Shown here: positions 1 through 7,927 of the stretch, piece by piece
Position numbering within the stretch: the stretch's first letter is position 1
Layout: the number at the start of each line of letters is the position of its first letter
Assembly (NCBI RefSeq): GCF_049985285.1
Contig: NZ_JBNIEU010000002.1
Span: 62,001-126,000, forward strand
Length of the DNA stretch: 64,000 bases
Reading direction: 5' to 3'
Source: Aestuariirhabdus sp049985285
Lineage (GTDB): Bacteria > Pseudomonadota > Gammaproteobacteria > Pseudomonadales > Aestuariirhabdaceae
Position numbers and translations under genes: made by a program
Notes under the pieces: model-generated
What the model saw: only the letters and a program-made list of their open reading frames with translations
Told to the model about the DNA's origin: nothing
Database searches by the model: none

Positions 1-79
1 TGATGCAACTGCTGCACCTGTGGGTGGTCTAACCCCCTGGGTTGATGCTGGTATAACCAGGAGAGCCAGGGTGAGGCTT

Positions 80-715
80 ATGAATCGGATGCTAGTGATG
101 GGGGTGGTGTTGATATCGCTATCGGCGGTAGCGGCCCCCGACGTGCGCGTGCAGGGGCTTTTTCCGGGTGCAGCGGTGTTGATTATTGATGGTGAACGCC
201 ACCTGCTCAAGGTAGGGCGTAAGCCGGTCAAGGGTGTGAGTGTATTGGAGGCCGATGCCCACAGTGCACTGTTATCCATTGACGGAAAGCAACAGCGCTT
301 GACGCTATCACGAGAAGTCAACAGCAGCTTTACCCAGGCCGAACGCAAACAGGTGCGGGTGAGTCTTGATCATGAGTCGGGCAGCTACCCGGTTTACGGC
401 GCCATCAACGGTCGTTCGATACAGATGGTGGTAGATACCGGGGCCACCATGGTTGCGATGAGTTCGCAGCAGGCGCAGGCCATTGGGCTCGACTATAGCA
501 AGGGTACCTTACGGCCAATAACCACCGCCAGCGATCAGGTGATGGCCTTCGAGCTGCGCCTTGATCGCGTCAGTATCGGGGGCATTGAGCGCAGAAATAT
601 TCGCGCGGTGGTGGTGGAGGGGAGCTACCCGACGGTGGTGCTGCTGGGTATGAGTTTTTTACAGCACCTGCGAATGCAGGAGCAAGAGGGCGTGTTGCTT
701 TTGGAAGAGAAGTAA
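80..715 (+). CDS. Retropepsin-like aspartic protease, exported (clan AA, TIGR02281-like)
   Basis: This is a small exported single-domain aspartic protease of the retropepsin-like family found in proteobacteria. I place the start at ATG 80 (211 residues), because translation from there opens with a hydrophobic signal segment ending near ALSAVAAP-like residues; an in-frame start at 20 would bury it. The catalytic motif VDTGATMVAMSS lies in the middle of the protein, and a second hydrophobic VVLLGMSFL stretch near the C-terminus fits the single-lobe fold, which dimerises to make an active site. The substrate is unknown. A short GC hairpin (717-733, arms CCGGCT/AGCCGG) follows the stop but has no T-run. 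Family assignment is good; exact start and role are inferred. Confidence 0.8.
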   Translation: MNRMLVMGVVLISLSAVAAPDVRVQGLFPGAAVLIIDGERHLLKVGRKPVKGVSVLEADAHSALLSIDGKQQRLTLSREVNSSFTQAERKQVRVSLDHESGSYPVYGAINGRSIQMVVDTGATMVAMSSQQAQAIGLDYSKGTLRPITTASDQVMAFELRLDRVSIGGIERRNIRAVVVEGSYPTVVLLGMSFLQHLRMQEQEGVLLLEEK

Positions 716-841
716 CCCGGCTTGCCGAGCCGGCCTATACCTGAGGGGCATGCTGCGGTAATGGTGTGCACGATGGGGTTGGCCTGTTAGAATGCCGTCC
801 CTTGACCGAGCCGCTGCGGCAGATATTTTTAGGAGTTATCA

Positions 842-1441
842 GTGTCAATACGTTACGTCGCCACCTCGAAGTTGCCCACTCCCTATGGGGTGTTTAGCAT
901 GCATGGGTTTGAGGATCCCGACACTGGCAAGGAGCACGTCGCTCTCAGTATGGGTGTTGTGGATGATGGCGAGCCGGTGCTGGCCCGGGTGCATTCCGAG
1001 TGTCTGACGGGCGATGCGTTGTTTAGCATGCGCTGCGATTGTGGTGCCCAGCTACAGGCGGCGCTGGAAGCCATTGCGGCGGAGGGTCGGGGTGTGCTGC
1101 TTTACCTGCGCCAGGAAGGTCGGGGAATCGGTTTGATGAATAAAATTCGCGCCTATAAGTTGCAAGACGGTGGCGCTGATACCGTGGAGGCTAACGAGCA
1201 GTTGGGCTTTGGCGCGGATATGCGTGAATACGGTATGTGCGAAGCGATGCTCGAGCAGTTGGGGGTCACCTCCCTGCGCCTGATGACCAATAACCCTCGC
1301 AAGGTGAAGGCGATGGAGGCGGCGGGGATTACCGTTGCCGAACGCCGTCCGCTGGAAACGGGGCGTAATCCCCACAACGACCGCTACCTGAACACCAAGG
1401 CGGGTAAATTGGGGCATTGGATTACCCCACCGGAAACCTAG
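842..1441 (+). CDS. ribA: GTP cyclohydrolase II
   Basis: The protein catalyses the first step of riboflavin synthesis, opening GTP to 2,5-diamino-6-ribosylamino-pyrimidinone phosphate, formate and pyrophosphate, in the cytosol. At 199 residues it matches stand-alone RibA (about 196) and lacks an RibB domain. The zinc site is visible as HSECLTGDALF followed by MRCDCGAQ, and the GTP-binding segment as LRQEGRGIGL. The start is GTG 842, supported by an AGGAG ribosome binding site about 8 bases upstream. It converges on dxs with only 33 bases between stops and no clear terminator. Closeness to the dxs-ispA-xseB operon is a common gammaproteobacterial arrangement. Confidence 0.96.
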   Translation: MSIRYVATSKLPTPYGVFSMHGFEDPDTGKEHVALSMGVVDDGEPVLARVHSECLTGDALFSMRCDCGAQLQAALEAIAAEGRGVLLYLRQEGRGIGLMNKIRAYKLQDGGADTVEANEQLGFGADMREYGMCEAMLEQLGVTSLRLMTNNPRKVKAMEAAGITVAERRPLETGRNPHNDRYLNTKAGKLGHWITPPET

Positions 1442-1474
1442 GCGACAGAGCTTACGGCAGCCCGCTTGCGAGAA

Positions 1475-3385
1475 TTAGAGCTTGGCGCTCTTGTGTGGTT
1501 GGCTGCTCTTGATGCGTGCCTGAATGGTCGCAACAATACCTTCGGCGTCGAGGCCGCATTCTGTCAGCAGCTCTGCCGGCTTACCGTGTTCGATAAAACG
1601 GTCGGGAATACCGAGGTTGAGCGTTGCCACCTGCAGCCCTTCGGCTTGCAGGAACTCGTTGACCGCGGAGCCTGCACCGCCCATGATCGCACCCTCTTCC
1701 AGAGTTACCAGTAGCTGGTTTTTCAGCGCCAGCGAGCGTATCAGGGGTTCGTCCAAAGGTTTTACGAAGCGCATATTGGCAACGCTGGCATCGAGTGTGT
1801 CAGCGGCACCCAGGGCGCTGTGCAGCAGGGTGCCAAACGCTAAAATAGCGATAGGACTATTGCCTTCGCGGCGCATCTCCCCCTCACCGATGGCCAGGGA
1901 ATCGAGCGACTCGGTGATCTCAACGCCAATGCCGCTGCCGCGAGGGTAGCGCACCGCCGCTGGCCCCTGATGATGGTAACCGGTACTGAGCATCTGCCGG
2001 GTTTCGTTCTCATCGGCGGGTGTCATGATCACCATATTGGGGACGCAGCGCATATAGGGTATGTCGTAACATCCGGCGTGGGTTGGACCATCTTCACCCA
2101 CCAGTCCGGCACGATCGATCGCGAACAAGACATCAAGGTTTTGGACTGCGACGTCATGAATCAACTGATCGTAGGCCCGTTGCAGGAAGGTTGAGTAGAT
2201 GGCGACTACGGGCTTACCCCCATCGCAGGCGACCCCGGCCGCCAGCGTGACAGCGTGCTGTTCTGCGATTGCAACGTCGAAGTAGCGGTCGGGAAAACGA
2301 TCGGCAAATTCGATCAGGTCGGAGCCATCTTTCATCGCCGGCGTAATGCCCACCAGCATGGATTCCTGCTCGGCCATGTCCACCAACCAGCGACCAAATA
2401 CGTTGGAATATTTGGGTGGAGCGGGCTTCGGGTTGGCCGGTTTTACCGCGGCTTCCGGTTCGAGCTTGGTGATGGCGTGATAGCCGATCGGATCTTGCTC
2501 TGCGGGAGCAAAACCATGGCCTTTTTGGGTTACCACATGGAGGAACTGTGGCCCCTTGAGGTTGCGCATGTTGTGCAGGGTACTGACAAGTGCGTCCAGG
2601 TTATGACCGTCGATGGGGCCGATATAGTTAAACCCCAACTCCTCAAACAGGGTGCTGGGGGCCATCATACCCTTGACATGCTCTTCGGTGCGTCGAGCCA
2701 GCTCCCAGGCCCTGGGTATGCCACTGAGAACTTTGCGGCTACCTTCGCGCATCGTATGGTACGCACGGCTCGACAGCAAGCGGGCAAAATAGTTGGAGAG
2801 TCCGCCCACATTGGCTGAGATCGACATATCGTTATCGTTCAGCACGACCAGCAGGTTGGCATTAACCTCCGAGGCGTGATTCAGGGCTTCGAAGGCCATG
2901 CCGGCCGTCATTGCGCCGTCGCCGATCACCGCGATAGCGCGCCGATCCCGACCCTGCATGCGAGACGCGATTGCCATGCCCAGCGCTGCGCTGATAGAGG
3001 TGCTGGAATGTCCTACACCAAAGGTGTCGTAGGGGCTTTCACTGCGTCGGGGAAAGGCCGCCAGGCCGTCGCGCTGGCGCAGACTCAGCATCGCCTCGCG
3101 ACGGCCGGTGAGAATTTTGTGGGGGTAGGCTTGATGACCCACATCCCATACCAGGCGGTCTTCCGGGGTATTAAAAATATAGTGCAGGGCGATCGTCAGC
3201 TCGACGACACCGAGGCCCGCTCCAAAATGGCCACCCGTTTGACCGACACAATAGAGCAGGTATTCACGAAGCTGTTCCGCCAATTGCGGCAGCTGGCAGG
3301 CATCGAGCTCACGCAACTGTGCAGGGAGATCAACCCGGTCCAGTAACGGCGTATCGGGTCGGTGTCGGGGAATTTCGTGGAGCAT
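1475..3385 (-). CDS. dxs: 1-deoxy-D-xylulose-5-phosphate synthase
   Basis: The protein condenses pyruvate and glyceraldehyde 3-phosphate to DXP using thiamine diphosphate, the entry step of the MEP isoprenoid pathway (DXP also feeds thiamine and pyridoxal synthesis). The 636 residues match the family length. The N-terminal half has GQTGGHFGAGLG and the ThDP motif GDGAMTAGMAFEALNHA; the transketolase-like middle has IAEQHAVTLAAG and DRAGLVGEDGPTHAG; a C-terminal transketolase domain closes it. It is the last gene of xseB-ispA-dxs, 75 bases after ispA. No strong Shine-Dalgarno precedes ATG 3385, so expression may depend on the upstream genes. Confidence 0.97.
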   Translation of the reverse strand: MLHEIPRHRPDTPLLDRVDLPAQLRELDACQLPQLAEQLREYLLYCVGQTGGHFGAGLGVVELTIALHYIFNTPEDRLVWDVGHQAYPHKILTGRREAMLSLRQRDGLAAFPRRSESPYDTFGVGHSSTSISAALGMAIASRMQGRDRRAIAVIGDGAMTAGMAFEALNHASEVNANLLVVLNDNDMSISANVGGLSNYFARLLSSRAYHTMREGSRKVLSGIPRAWELARRTEEHVKGMMAPSTLFEELGFNYIGPIDGHNLDALVSTLHNMRNLKGPQFLHVVTQKGHGFAPAEQDPIGYHAITKLEPEAAVKPANPKPAPPKYSNVFGRWLVDMAEQESMLVGITPAMKDGSDLIEFADRFPDRYFDVAIAEQHAVTLAAGVACDGGKPVVAIYSTFLQRAYDQLIHDVAVQNLDVLFAIDRAGLVGEDGPTHAGCYDIPYMRCVPNMVIMTPADENETRQMLSTGYHHQGPAAVRYPRGSGIGVEITESLDSLAIGEGEMRREGNSPIAILAFGTLLHSALGAADTLDASVANMRFVKPLDEPLIRSLALKNQLLVTLEEGAIMGGAGSAVNEFLQAEGLQVATLNLGIPDRFIEHGKPAELLTECGLDAEGIVATIQARIKSSQPHKSAKL

Positions 3386-3460
3386 AGAGCGGAAGGCTGT
3401 CTATATCAGTGTCAGGTGGCAAGCGTGGCACAGGGCCCGTGAGCCGGCCATTCTACTCTG

Positions 3461-4345
3461 CTAATGGCTACGATGCACTATGTATCGCGCGAGCTCCCGC
3501 AGGGGGGTGGCGCGCTCATCGAAAGAATCGAGCGCCTGTATCGCCTCATCCAGTAGTTCATTTGCTTTGCATCTGGCACCTTCCAATCCCAGCAGTGCTG
3601 GATAGGTGGGCTTGTTGAGGGCAATATCGGCACCCTGGGTCTTGCCCAGGGTTTGGGTATCGGCTTCAACATCGAGAATATCATCCTGCACCTGAAAGGC
3701 GAGGCCGATGCTGCGAGCGTAGCGATGCAGCTGTTGCAGCTGCAGGGTGTCGGCCCCGGCGATACGAGCTCCCATTTCGACACTGGCGCATATCAGGGCA
3801 CCGGTCTTGTGGCTATGCATCTGTTCCAGTTGCTCCAGGCTGAGGGCTTTTCCAACCGCGTTCAGGTCGATCGCCTGGCCGGCCACCATGCCGTTGATCC
3901 CGGCTCCGGCCGCGAGGGCCTGAACCAGCTGTAGTTGAATGCGAGCATCCCGCCCCTCGGTTGGCCGGCAAAGCAGTTCAAAGGCCAGCGTTTGCATGGC
4001 GTCACCGGCGAGAATGGCGGTCGCTTCGTCGAAGGCTATGTGGCAGGTGGGTTTACCGCGGCGCAGGTCGTCGTCATCCATCGCCGGCAGGTCATCATGG
4101 ATAAGAGAGTAGGCGTGGATTAGCTCGACGGCGGCAGCGGCCTCGGTCGCATCGGCAGGATCGCCCCCCACGGCTTCGCAGCTGGCGTAGGTCAGCATCG
4201 GGCGCACGCGCTTACCGCCATTAAAGAGGCTGTACCCTATCGCCTCGCGCAGGCGCTCAGCTCCGACCGGAGCCTGGGCGATCACCTGTTGCAGGTGGCG
4301 ATCCACCCGCTGTTGGCACTGTTCGAGGTAGGCGGTGATGCTCAT
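3461..4345 (-). CDS. ispA: Farnesyl diphosphate synthase (short-chain polyprenyl synthase)
   Basis: The protein adds isopentenyl diphosphate to allylic diphosphates to make farnesyl diphosphate, the precursor of undecaprenyl phosphate and quinone side chains. At 294 residues it is the usual IspA length. The first aspartate-rich motif is DDLPAMDDDDLRRGKPT and the second is QVQDDILD, both binding the magnesium-diphosphate of the substrate; the KRVRP segment near the N-terminus binds IPP. Its ATG overlaps the TGA of xseB by four bases (ATGA at 4345-4342), so the two are translationally coupled. Confidence 0.96.
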   Translation of the reverse strand: MSITAYLEQCQQRVDRHLQQVIAQAPVGAERLREAIGYSLFNGGKRVRPMLTYASCEAVGGDPADATEAAAAVELIHAYSLIHDDLPAMDDDDLRRGKPTCHIAFDEATAILAGDAMQTLAFELLCRPTEGRDARIQLQLVQALAAGAGINGMVAGQAIDLNAVGKALSLEQLEQMHSHKTGALICASVEMGARIAGADTLQLQQLHRYARSIGLAFQVQDDILDVEADTQTLGKTQGADIALNKPTYPALLGLEGARCKANELLDEAIQALDSFDERATPLRELARYIVHRSH

Positions 4346-4584
4346 TCGGCAGCGTTGGTATCAAAGGGTTCGCGGATCAGTTGCTCTTCCCGTTCTACCA
4401 GCAGTTCCACTTTTTGCTGGGCGCTGGTTAGTGCCTGCTGGCATTCGCGGGTCAGGCTGACGCCCTGTTCAAACGCTTGCAGCGATTGCTCCAGCGACAA
4501 CTCACCGGATTCCATCTTTTCTACCAGCGCCTCAAGCTCGGCGAGGGACTGTTCAAACGCAAACCCCTGCTTCTTTTTGGCCAT
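4342..4584 (-). CDS. xseB: Exodeoxyribonuclease VII small subunit
   Basis: This is the small subunit of ExoVII, which degrades single-stranded DNA in both directions; several XseB copies bind one XseA. The 80 residues are the typical size. The conserved FEQSLAELEALVEKMESGEL segment and an all-helical, charged layout identify it. It is the first gene of the operon with ispA and dxs, a conserved order. A candidate -35/-10 promoter lies just upstream (4614-4642). Confidence 0.95.
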   Translation of the reverse strand: MAKKKQGFAFEQSLAELEALVEKMESGELSLEQSLQAFEQGVSLTRECQQALTSAQQKVELLVEREEQLIREPFDTNAAE

Positions 4585-4884
4585 GATCGATCACCCATCG
4601 CAATAAAGGCGCAACAGTACCGAACTGCCCAGCAAGGGTCAAACCATCCCTACCCTGAACCGGTAATAGCGCCCACCGGGAGCAAAAATCTCATACTTTG
4701 GTCGCTAAAGATGCTGCCTGATTGGCATTCGGGCTTTAATTGACGGGCGTTCGCTGGTGCGTGAGCGCAATATGAGATAAATTTCCTAGCTCAGTACATA
4801 CTTAGCACTGCTCCTTGGGGGACCGCATTTGCGCGCGGGCGACATAAAGCGGGGGGCTGGCTCTTAAAAGCAAAGGAGTGAAGC
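4585..4884. promoter_or_regulatory. Divergent intergenic region between xseB and pomA
   Basis: This 300-base gap separates the start codons of xseB (minus) and pomA (plus) and must carry both promoters. The best candidate on the minus strand is TTGACC (4642-4637) with 17 bases to TACTGT (4619-4614), putting a start near 4606 and a leader of about 20 bases for xseB. On the plus side only the ribosome binding site AAAGGAG (4872-4878) before GTG 4885 is clear; I did not find a convincing sigma-28 or sigma-54 element for pomAB. No gene or stable RNA was recognised. Confidence 0.45.
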
Positions 4885-5646
4885 GTGGATTTAGCGACCC
4901 TGTTGGGCCTGGTGGGCGCCTTTGGTATCGTCATCTCGGCCATGATACTCGGTGGGTCGGGGGGGATGTTCTTCAACGTACCCTCACTATTGATCGTGCT
5001 GGTGGGCACCACCTTTGCGGTGTTGATGAAGTTTACCGTAAAGCAGTTCTTTGGAGCCTTTAAGGTCGCCGGCAAGAGCTTCAAGTTTCAATCTACCGAT
5101 CTCAACGGGTTGATTGAGGAGATTGTTGAACTGGCTGACACGGCCCGTAAAGGGGGGCTGCTGGCGCTGGAGGAGAAGGAGCCGAGTCATCCGTTCCTGA
5201 AGCAGGGTATTCAGCTGTTGGTGGACGGGCATGACCCTGCCGTGGTCAAGGCGATGCTGACCAAGGATATGCGTCTGGCGGTAACCCGTCATGAGCTGGG
5301 CGCCAAGATATTCAGCGCTATCGGGGATGTAGCGCCGGCGATGGGGATGATCGGGACACTGGTGGGACTGGTGCAGATGCTCGCCAATATGAGTGATCCC
5401 AAGTCGATCGGCCCCGCGATGGCGGTGGCGCTGTTGACGACTCTCTATGGTGCGATGATCGCAACTATGCTGGCGTTACCCATGGCCGACAAGCTGTCGT
5501 TGCGGCGTGATGAAGAAGCATTGGTCCAGGCGTTAATCATCGATGCACTACTGGCAATTCAGGAAGGTCAGAACCCGCGGGTGATCGGCTCCATGCTGCG
5601 CAACTACCTGCCGACCTCTGCCCGAGAGGTCGAGGAGGCCGGGTGA
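4885..5646 (+). CDS. pomA: Sodium-type flagellar stator protein PomA (MotA/TolQ/ExbB family)
   Basis: Membrane stator subunit that, with PomB, conducts ions and drives flagellar rotation. The 253 residues match PomA rather than the longer proton-type MotA. Four hydrophobic segments are visible: two near the N-terminus (about residues 4-24 and 30-50) and two in the C-terminal half (about 150-170 and 180-200), the latter carrying GDVAPAMGMIGTLVGLVQML. The long cytoplasmic loop between them contacts the rotor in this family. The start is GTG 4885 with a strong AAAGGAG site. PomB follows after 39 bases. The sodium assignment rests mostly on the partner's sequence. Confidence 0.93.
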   Translation: MDLATLLGLVGAFGIVISAMILGGSGGMFFNVPSLLIVLVGTTFAVLMKFTVKQFFGAFKVAGKSFKFQSTDLNGLIEEIVELADTARKGGLLALEEKEPSHPFLKQGIQLLVDGHDPAVVKAMLTKDMRLAVTRHELGAKIFSAIGDVAPAMGMIGTLVGLVQMLANMSDPKSIGPAMAVALLTTLYGAMIATMLALPMADKLSLRRDEEALVQALIIDALLAIQEGQNPRVIGSMLRNYLPTSAREVEEAG

Positions 5647-5685
5647 TGCCTGCTCGGATGATGGGCCACAACGGTCGGAGCCGCT

Positions 5686-6681
5686 ATGTCTGATTCTGAT
5701 ATGGAAGAGTGCGACTGCCCCGAATGTCCAGCCGGGCTTCCAGGCTGGTTGGCAACCTTTGCCGACCTGATGTCGCTGTTGATGTGCTTTTTCGTGTTGC
5801 TGCTCTCCTTCTCCGAAATTAATGCGCTTAAGTTCAAGCAGATAGCGGGGTCGATGCGCGATGCTTTTGGTGTGCAGTCAGAACTTAAATTAAAGGAGAT
5901 TCCCAAGGGCACCAGCATCATTATGCAGGAGTTCAGCCCGGGTAAACCCGAACCGACGCCGATTAACGAAATTCGCCAGTTCACCACCACCGTTACCAAA
6001 CCGGACCTTGACCTGATATGCACCCCCGGGCAGGAGAGCAAAACCGGTCAAAGCTCTGCCGTGGATGGTGAAAAGAACGAGCAAACTGCGCAGAAAGTCC
6101 AGCAGATGATCGAACAAACCGAAGCTCGAGCCCAGCAGCTTGCTACCGTGCTCCATGAGCAGATTGAAAAAGGCAGCGTAGAGGTCGAAACCAAGGCGCG
6201 TAAGATCATTATTCGGGTGCAGGAAAATGGGTCTTTCTCATCCGGCTCCGCCGAGCTGGAGGCGCAGTTCTATCCGGTGATGGAAAATATTCAGCGCGTC
6301 TTGCACTCGGTAGAGGGTTCGATCGCTATCGAAGGCCATACCGATAGCATTCCGATTGATACGGCTCGCTTTGAATCCAACTGGGCGCTCTCCTCGGCGC
6401 GCTCGGTGTCGGTGGCCCACGCATTGATCATCGGCCGTAACGGAATCGATCCAATGCGGTTGCAGGTGAGAGGGTACGCCGAAACCCGTCCCCTTGAATC
6501 AAACGCGACAGCGGAGGGGCGCTCTAAAAATCGCCGCGTAGAGATCGTGATTACCGAGGATCTGGCGCCTGAACTCAAAGAGGATCTGAAGCAGTTACGG
6601 GAAACGGACACCCAGCTCTACGATAGCCTCGATCTACAGGACAGCGAGGTCTTTAACTTGCGCCCGGATGAGGTCTTTTAA
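5686..6681 (+). CDS. pomB: Sodium-type flagellar stator protein PomB (OmpA-like domain)
   Basis: Partner of PomA; anchors the stator to peptidoglycan and carries the ion-binding aspartate. The N-terminus has a PomB-like cysteine cluster (C9, C11, C14), then the plug/TM region PGWLATFADLMSLLMCFF with the key Asp at position 27. The periplasmic OmpA-like domain at about 190-290 shows EGHTDSIPI and GRSKNRRVEIVI. The LLLSFSEINALKFKQIAGSM region strongly resembles Vibrio-type PomB, which uses sodium. Length 331 is normal. No other flagellar gene is in the window, so this is a detached stator locus, which is common. Confidence 0.94.
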   Translation: MSDSDMEECDCPECPAGLPGWLATFADLMSLLMCFFVLLLSFSEINALKFKQIAGSMRDAFGVQSELKLKEIPKGTSIIMQEFSPGKPEPTPINEIRQFTTTVTKPDLDLICTPGQESKTGQSSAVDGEKNEQTAQKVQQMIEQTEARAQQLATVLHEQIEKGSVEVETKARKIIIRVQENGSFSSGSAELEAQFYPVMENIQRVLHSVEGSIAIEGHTDSIPIDTARFESNWALSSARSVSVAHALIIGRNGIDPMRLQVRGYAETRPLESNATAEGRSKNRRVEIVITEDLAPELKEDLKQLRETDTQLYDSLDLQDSEVFNLRPDEVF

Positions 6682-6817
6682 CGGTCTCGGTATGGGGCGG
6701 GTGGTGTTTTATTGATCGCTCCGCTGCAGGCAACGGCTTGCAGGGCCTGTATCGGCTTATCCACATCCCATGCACAGCGGGCTCCCGGGTTTCTGTGGAC
6801 AGGGTGCCTGCCACCGT

Positions 6818-7165
6818 TTATTGACCGCAGCGCGCTGTTAGCTGCTGCGTTAGCTGTTGGTATTCAAGCAAGCGCTGGCGCGTCGAGACCTCGACACGTC
6901 GGCCGCTATTGAGGCAGCCGAACAACTGCTTTTGAACCTCCCTGTTACGCTGTTGGACCTGCTGGACCCTAGTCTGTTCGCAATAACCGGGGGCTCGATC
7001 GACCGCGCTCTGCAGGTGCCGCACTTCGGTGTCGGTTGGCGCGCTCAGCAAACAGCTGGCGGGGGCGGCGAGAGCGCTGCGGGTTACGAGGGCTAACAGG
7101 AGGCTAGCTAGCCACAACCCCCTGACCGCCTCTTTGGTTGGTGTCGCGTCATCAGGGCGTGCCAC
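6818..7165 (-). CDS. Hypothetical exported small protein, cysteine-containing
   Basis: I do not recognise a family. The 115 residues start at a GTG that overlaps the end of the upstream gene by 14 bases. A signal peptide is likely: positive start (KEAVR), hydrophobic WLASLLLALVTRS, cleavage near ALA-APAS around residue 34. The mature part is about 80 residues, helical and glutamine/arginine rich, with four cysteines (in ASC, GYC, FGC and ARC contexts) that could form two disulfides in the periplasm. Coupling to the neighbouring membrane-anchored protein suggests a shared envelope role, which is inference. The existence of the gene is likely but not certain. Confidence 0.55.
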   Translation of the reverse strand: MARPDDATPTKEAVRGLWLASLLLALVTRSALAAPASCLLSAPTDTEVRHLQSAVDRAPGYCEQTRVQQVQQRNREVQKQLFGCLNSGRRVEVSTRQRLLEYQQLTQQLTARCGQ

Positions 7166-7808
7166 TGAGAAAACTCCCTAATAGGCGGTCGCCCGCCGTT
7201 GTGATTTTTTGCCAAAAGCTTTGTTGTTGCGTGCAGGAGTTATTGATACGAATGGTCAGGGTGCCATCCTGGTAGCGGGGTAATTCACGGGGTTCGCTGC
7301 GGGTGATGAGCCCGGATTGGGTTCGGTAAACCCGGTAGGTGCGTAATGGGTCTATTTGCTGGTAGGTGGAGCTGCCGTATTGGGCGTCGAGCAGCCAGTT
7401 GTACGCTCCCAGAAACTCGCTGATGCGAACCAGGTCGATCGCCGTGGGCTGGCTAATATCGTGCACCTGGCGGGTTTTGCTGTTCTCTTCGTCAATGGAT
7501 TGATAGCGCCCGCTGAGTCGCTCGAGTCGGTAGCGGGGGTCCATTCCCAATAGGGTGGCAAAGGTTTTCCATTTAATAAATTGTGCGTCGATGCGCCACT
7601 GGTCACCCAATAGTTCGTAGTGGCTACGTTGGCAGCGGTCGTGACCGGTCAGGGTAGCCCGGTAGCGCTGGGGCGCGAGCTGGCGAAACTGGATCTCCAC
7701 CAAAGGTTCCTCATCGCTGAGGCGTTGTACGCTGTAGAGCCAGCCTGCTGTGGGAAGGATCAGGAGTGCGACCGCCAGCAGCACGGCTAATAGCAGCCAG
7801 CGTTTCAT
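7152..7808 (-). CDS. Uncharacterised membrane-anchored protein
   Basis: The start is placed at ATG 7808 (218 residues), because the product then opens with a clean N-terminal anchor (MKRW then about 25 hydrophobic residues); a longer reading adds 45 unlikely residues that run into the divergent promoter. The soluble part contains GDQWRIDAQFIKWK and YRLERLSGRY. I recall similar segments in a conserved gammaproteobacterial hypothetical family sometimes labelled as efflux-related, but nothing visible supports transport. Two cysteines sit far apart (DRCQ, NNSC). It is followed by an overlapping small exported protein. Function unknown. Confidence 0.7.
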   Translation of the reverse strand: MKRWLLLAVLLAVALLILPTAGWLYSVQRLSDEEPLVEIQFRQLAPQRYRATLTGHDRCQRSHYELLGDQWRIDAQFIKWKTFATLLGMDPRYRLERLSGRYQSIDEENSKTRQVHDISQPTAIDLVRISEFLGAYNWLLDAQYGSSTYQQIDPLRTYRVYRTQSGLITRSEPRELPRYQDGTLTIRINNSCTQQQSFWQKITTAGDRLLGSFLSGTP

Positions 7809-7927
7809 TGGCAGGAAGGGGGGTAAGCCCGGTTGATGGAGTGACCGGCAGCCGTGGTAGTCATGGTAAATGGCTCTGCTTTTTCCTATGCTGAAGCTAG
7901 TTTCTTGCGAGAGTTCCCTGTCGCTAT

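Noticed and set aside
717..733. CCGGCT/AGCCGG hairpin after the protease gene as a terminator
   Set aside because: The stem is short and no T-run follows, so intrinsic termination is not supported.
4714..4745. sigma-54 promoter for pomAB
   Set aside because: TTGGCATTCGGGCTTT has GG and GC at the wrong spacing (7 bases instead of 10).
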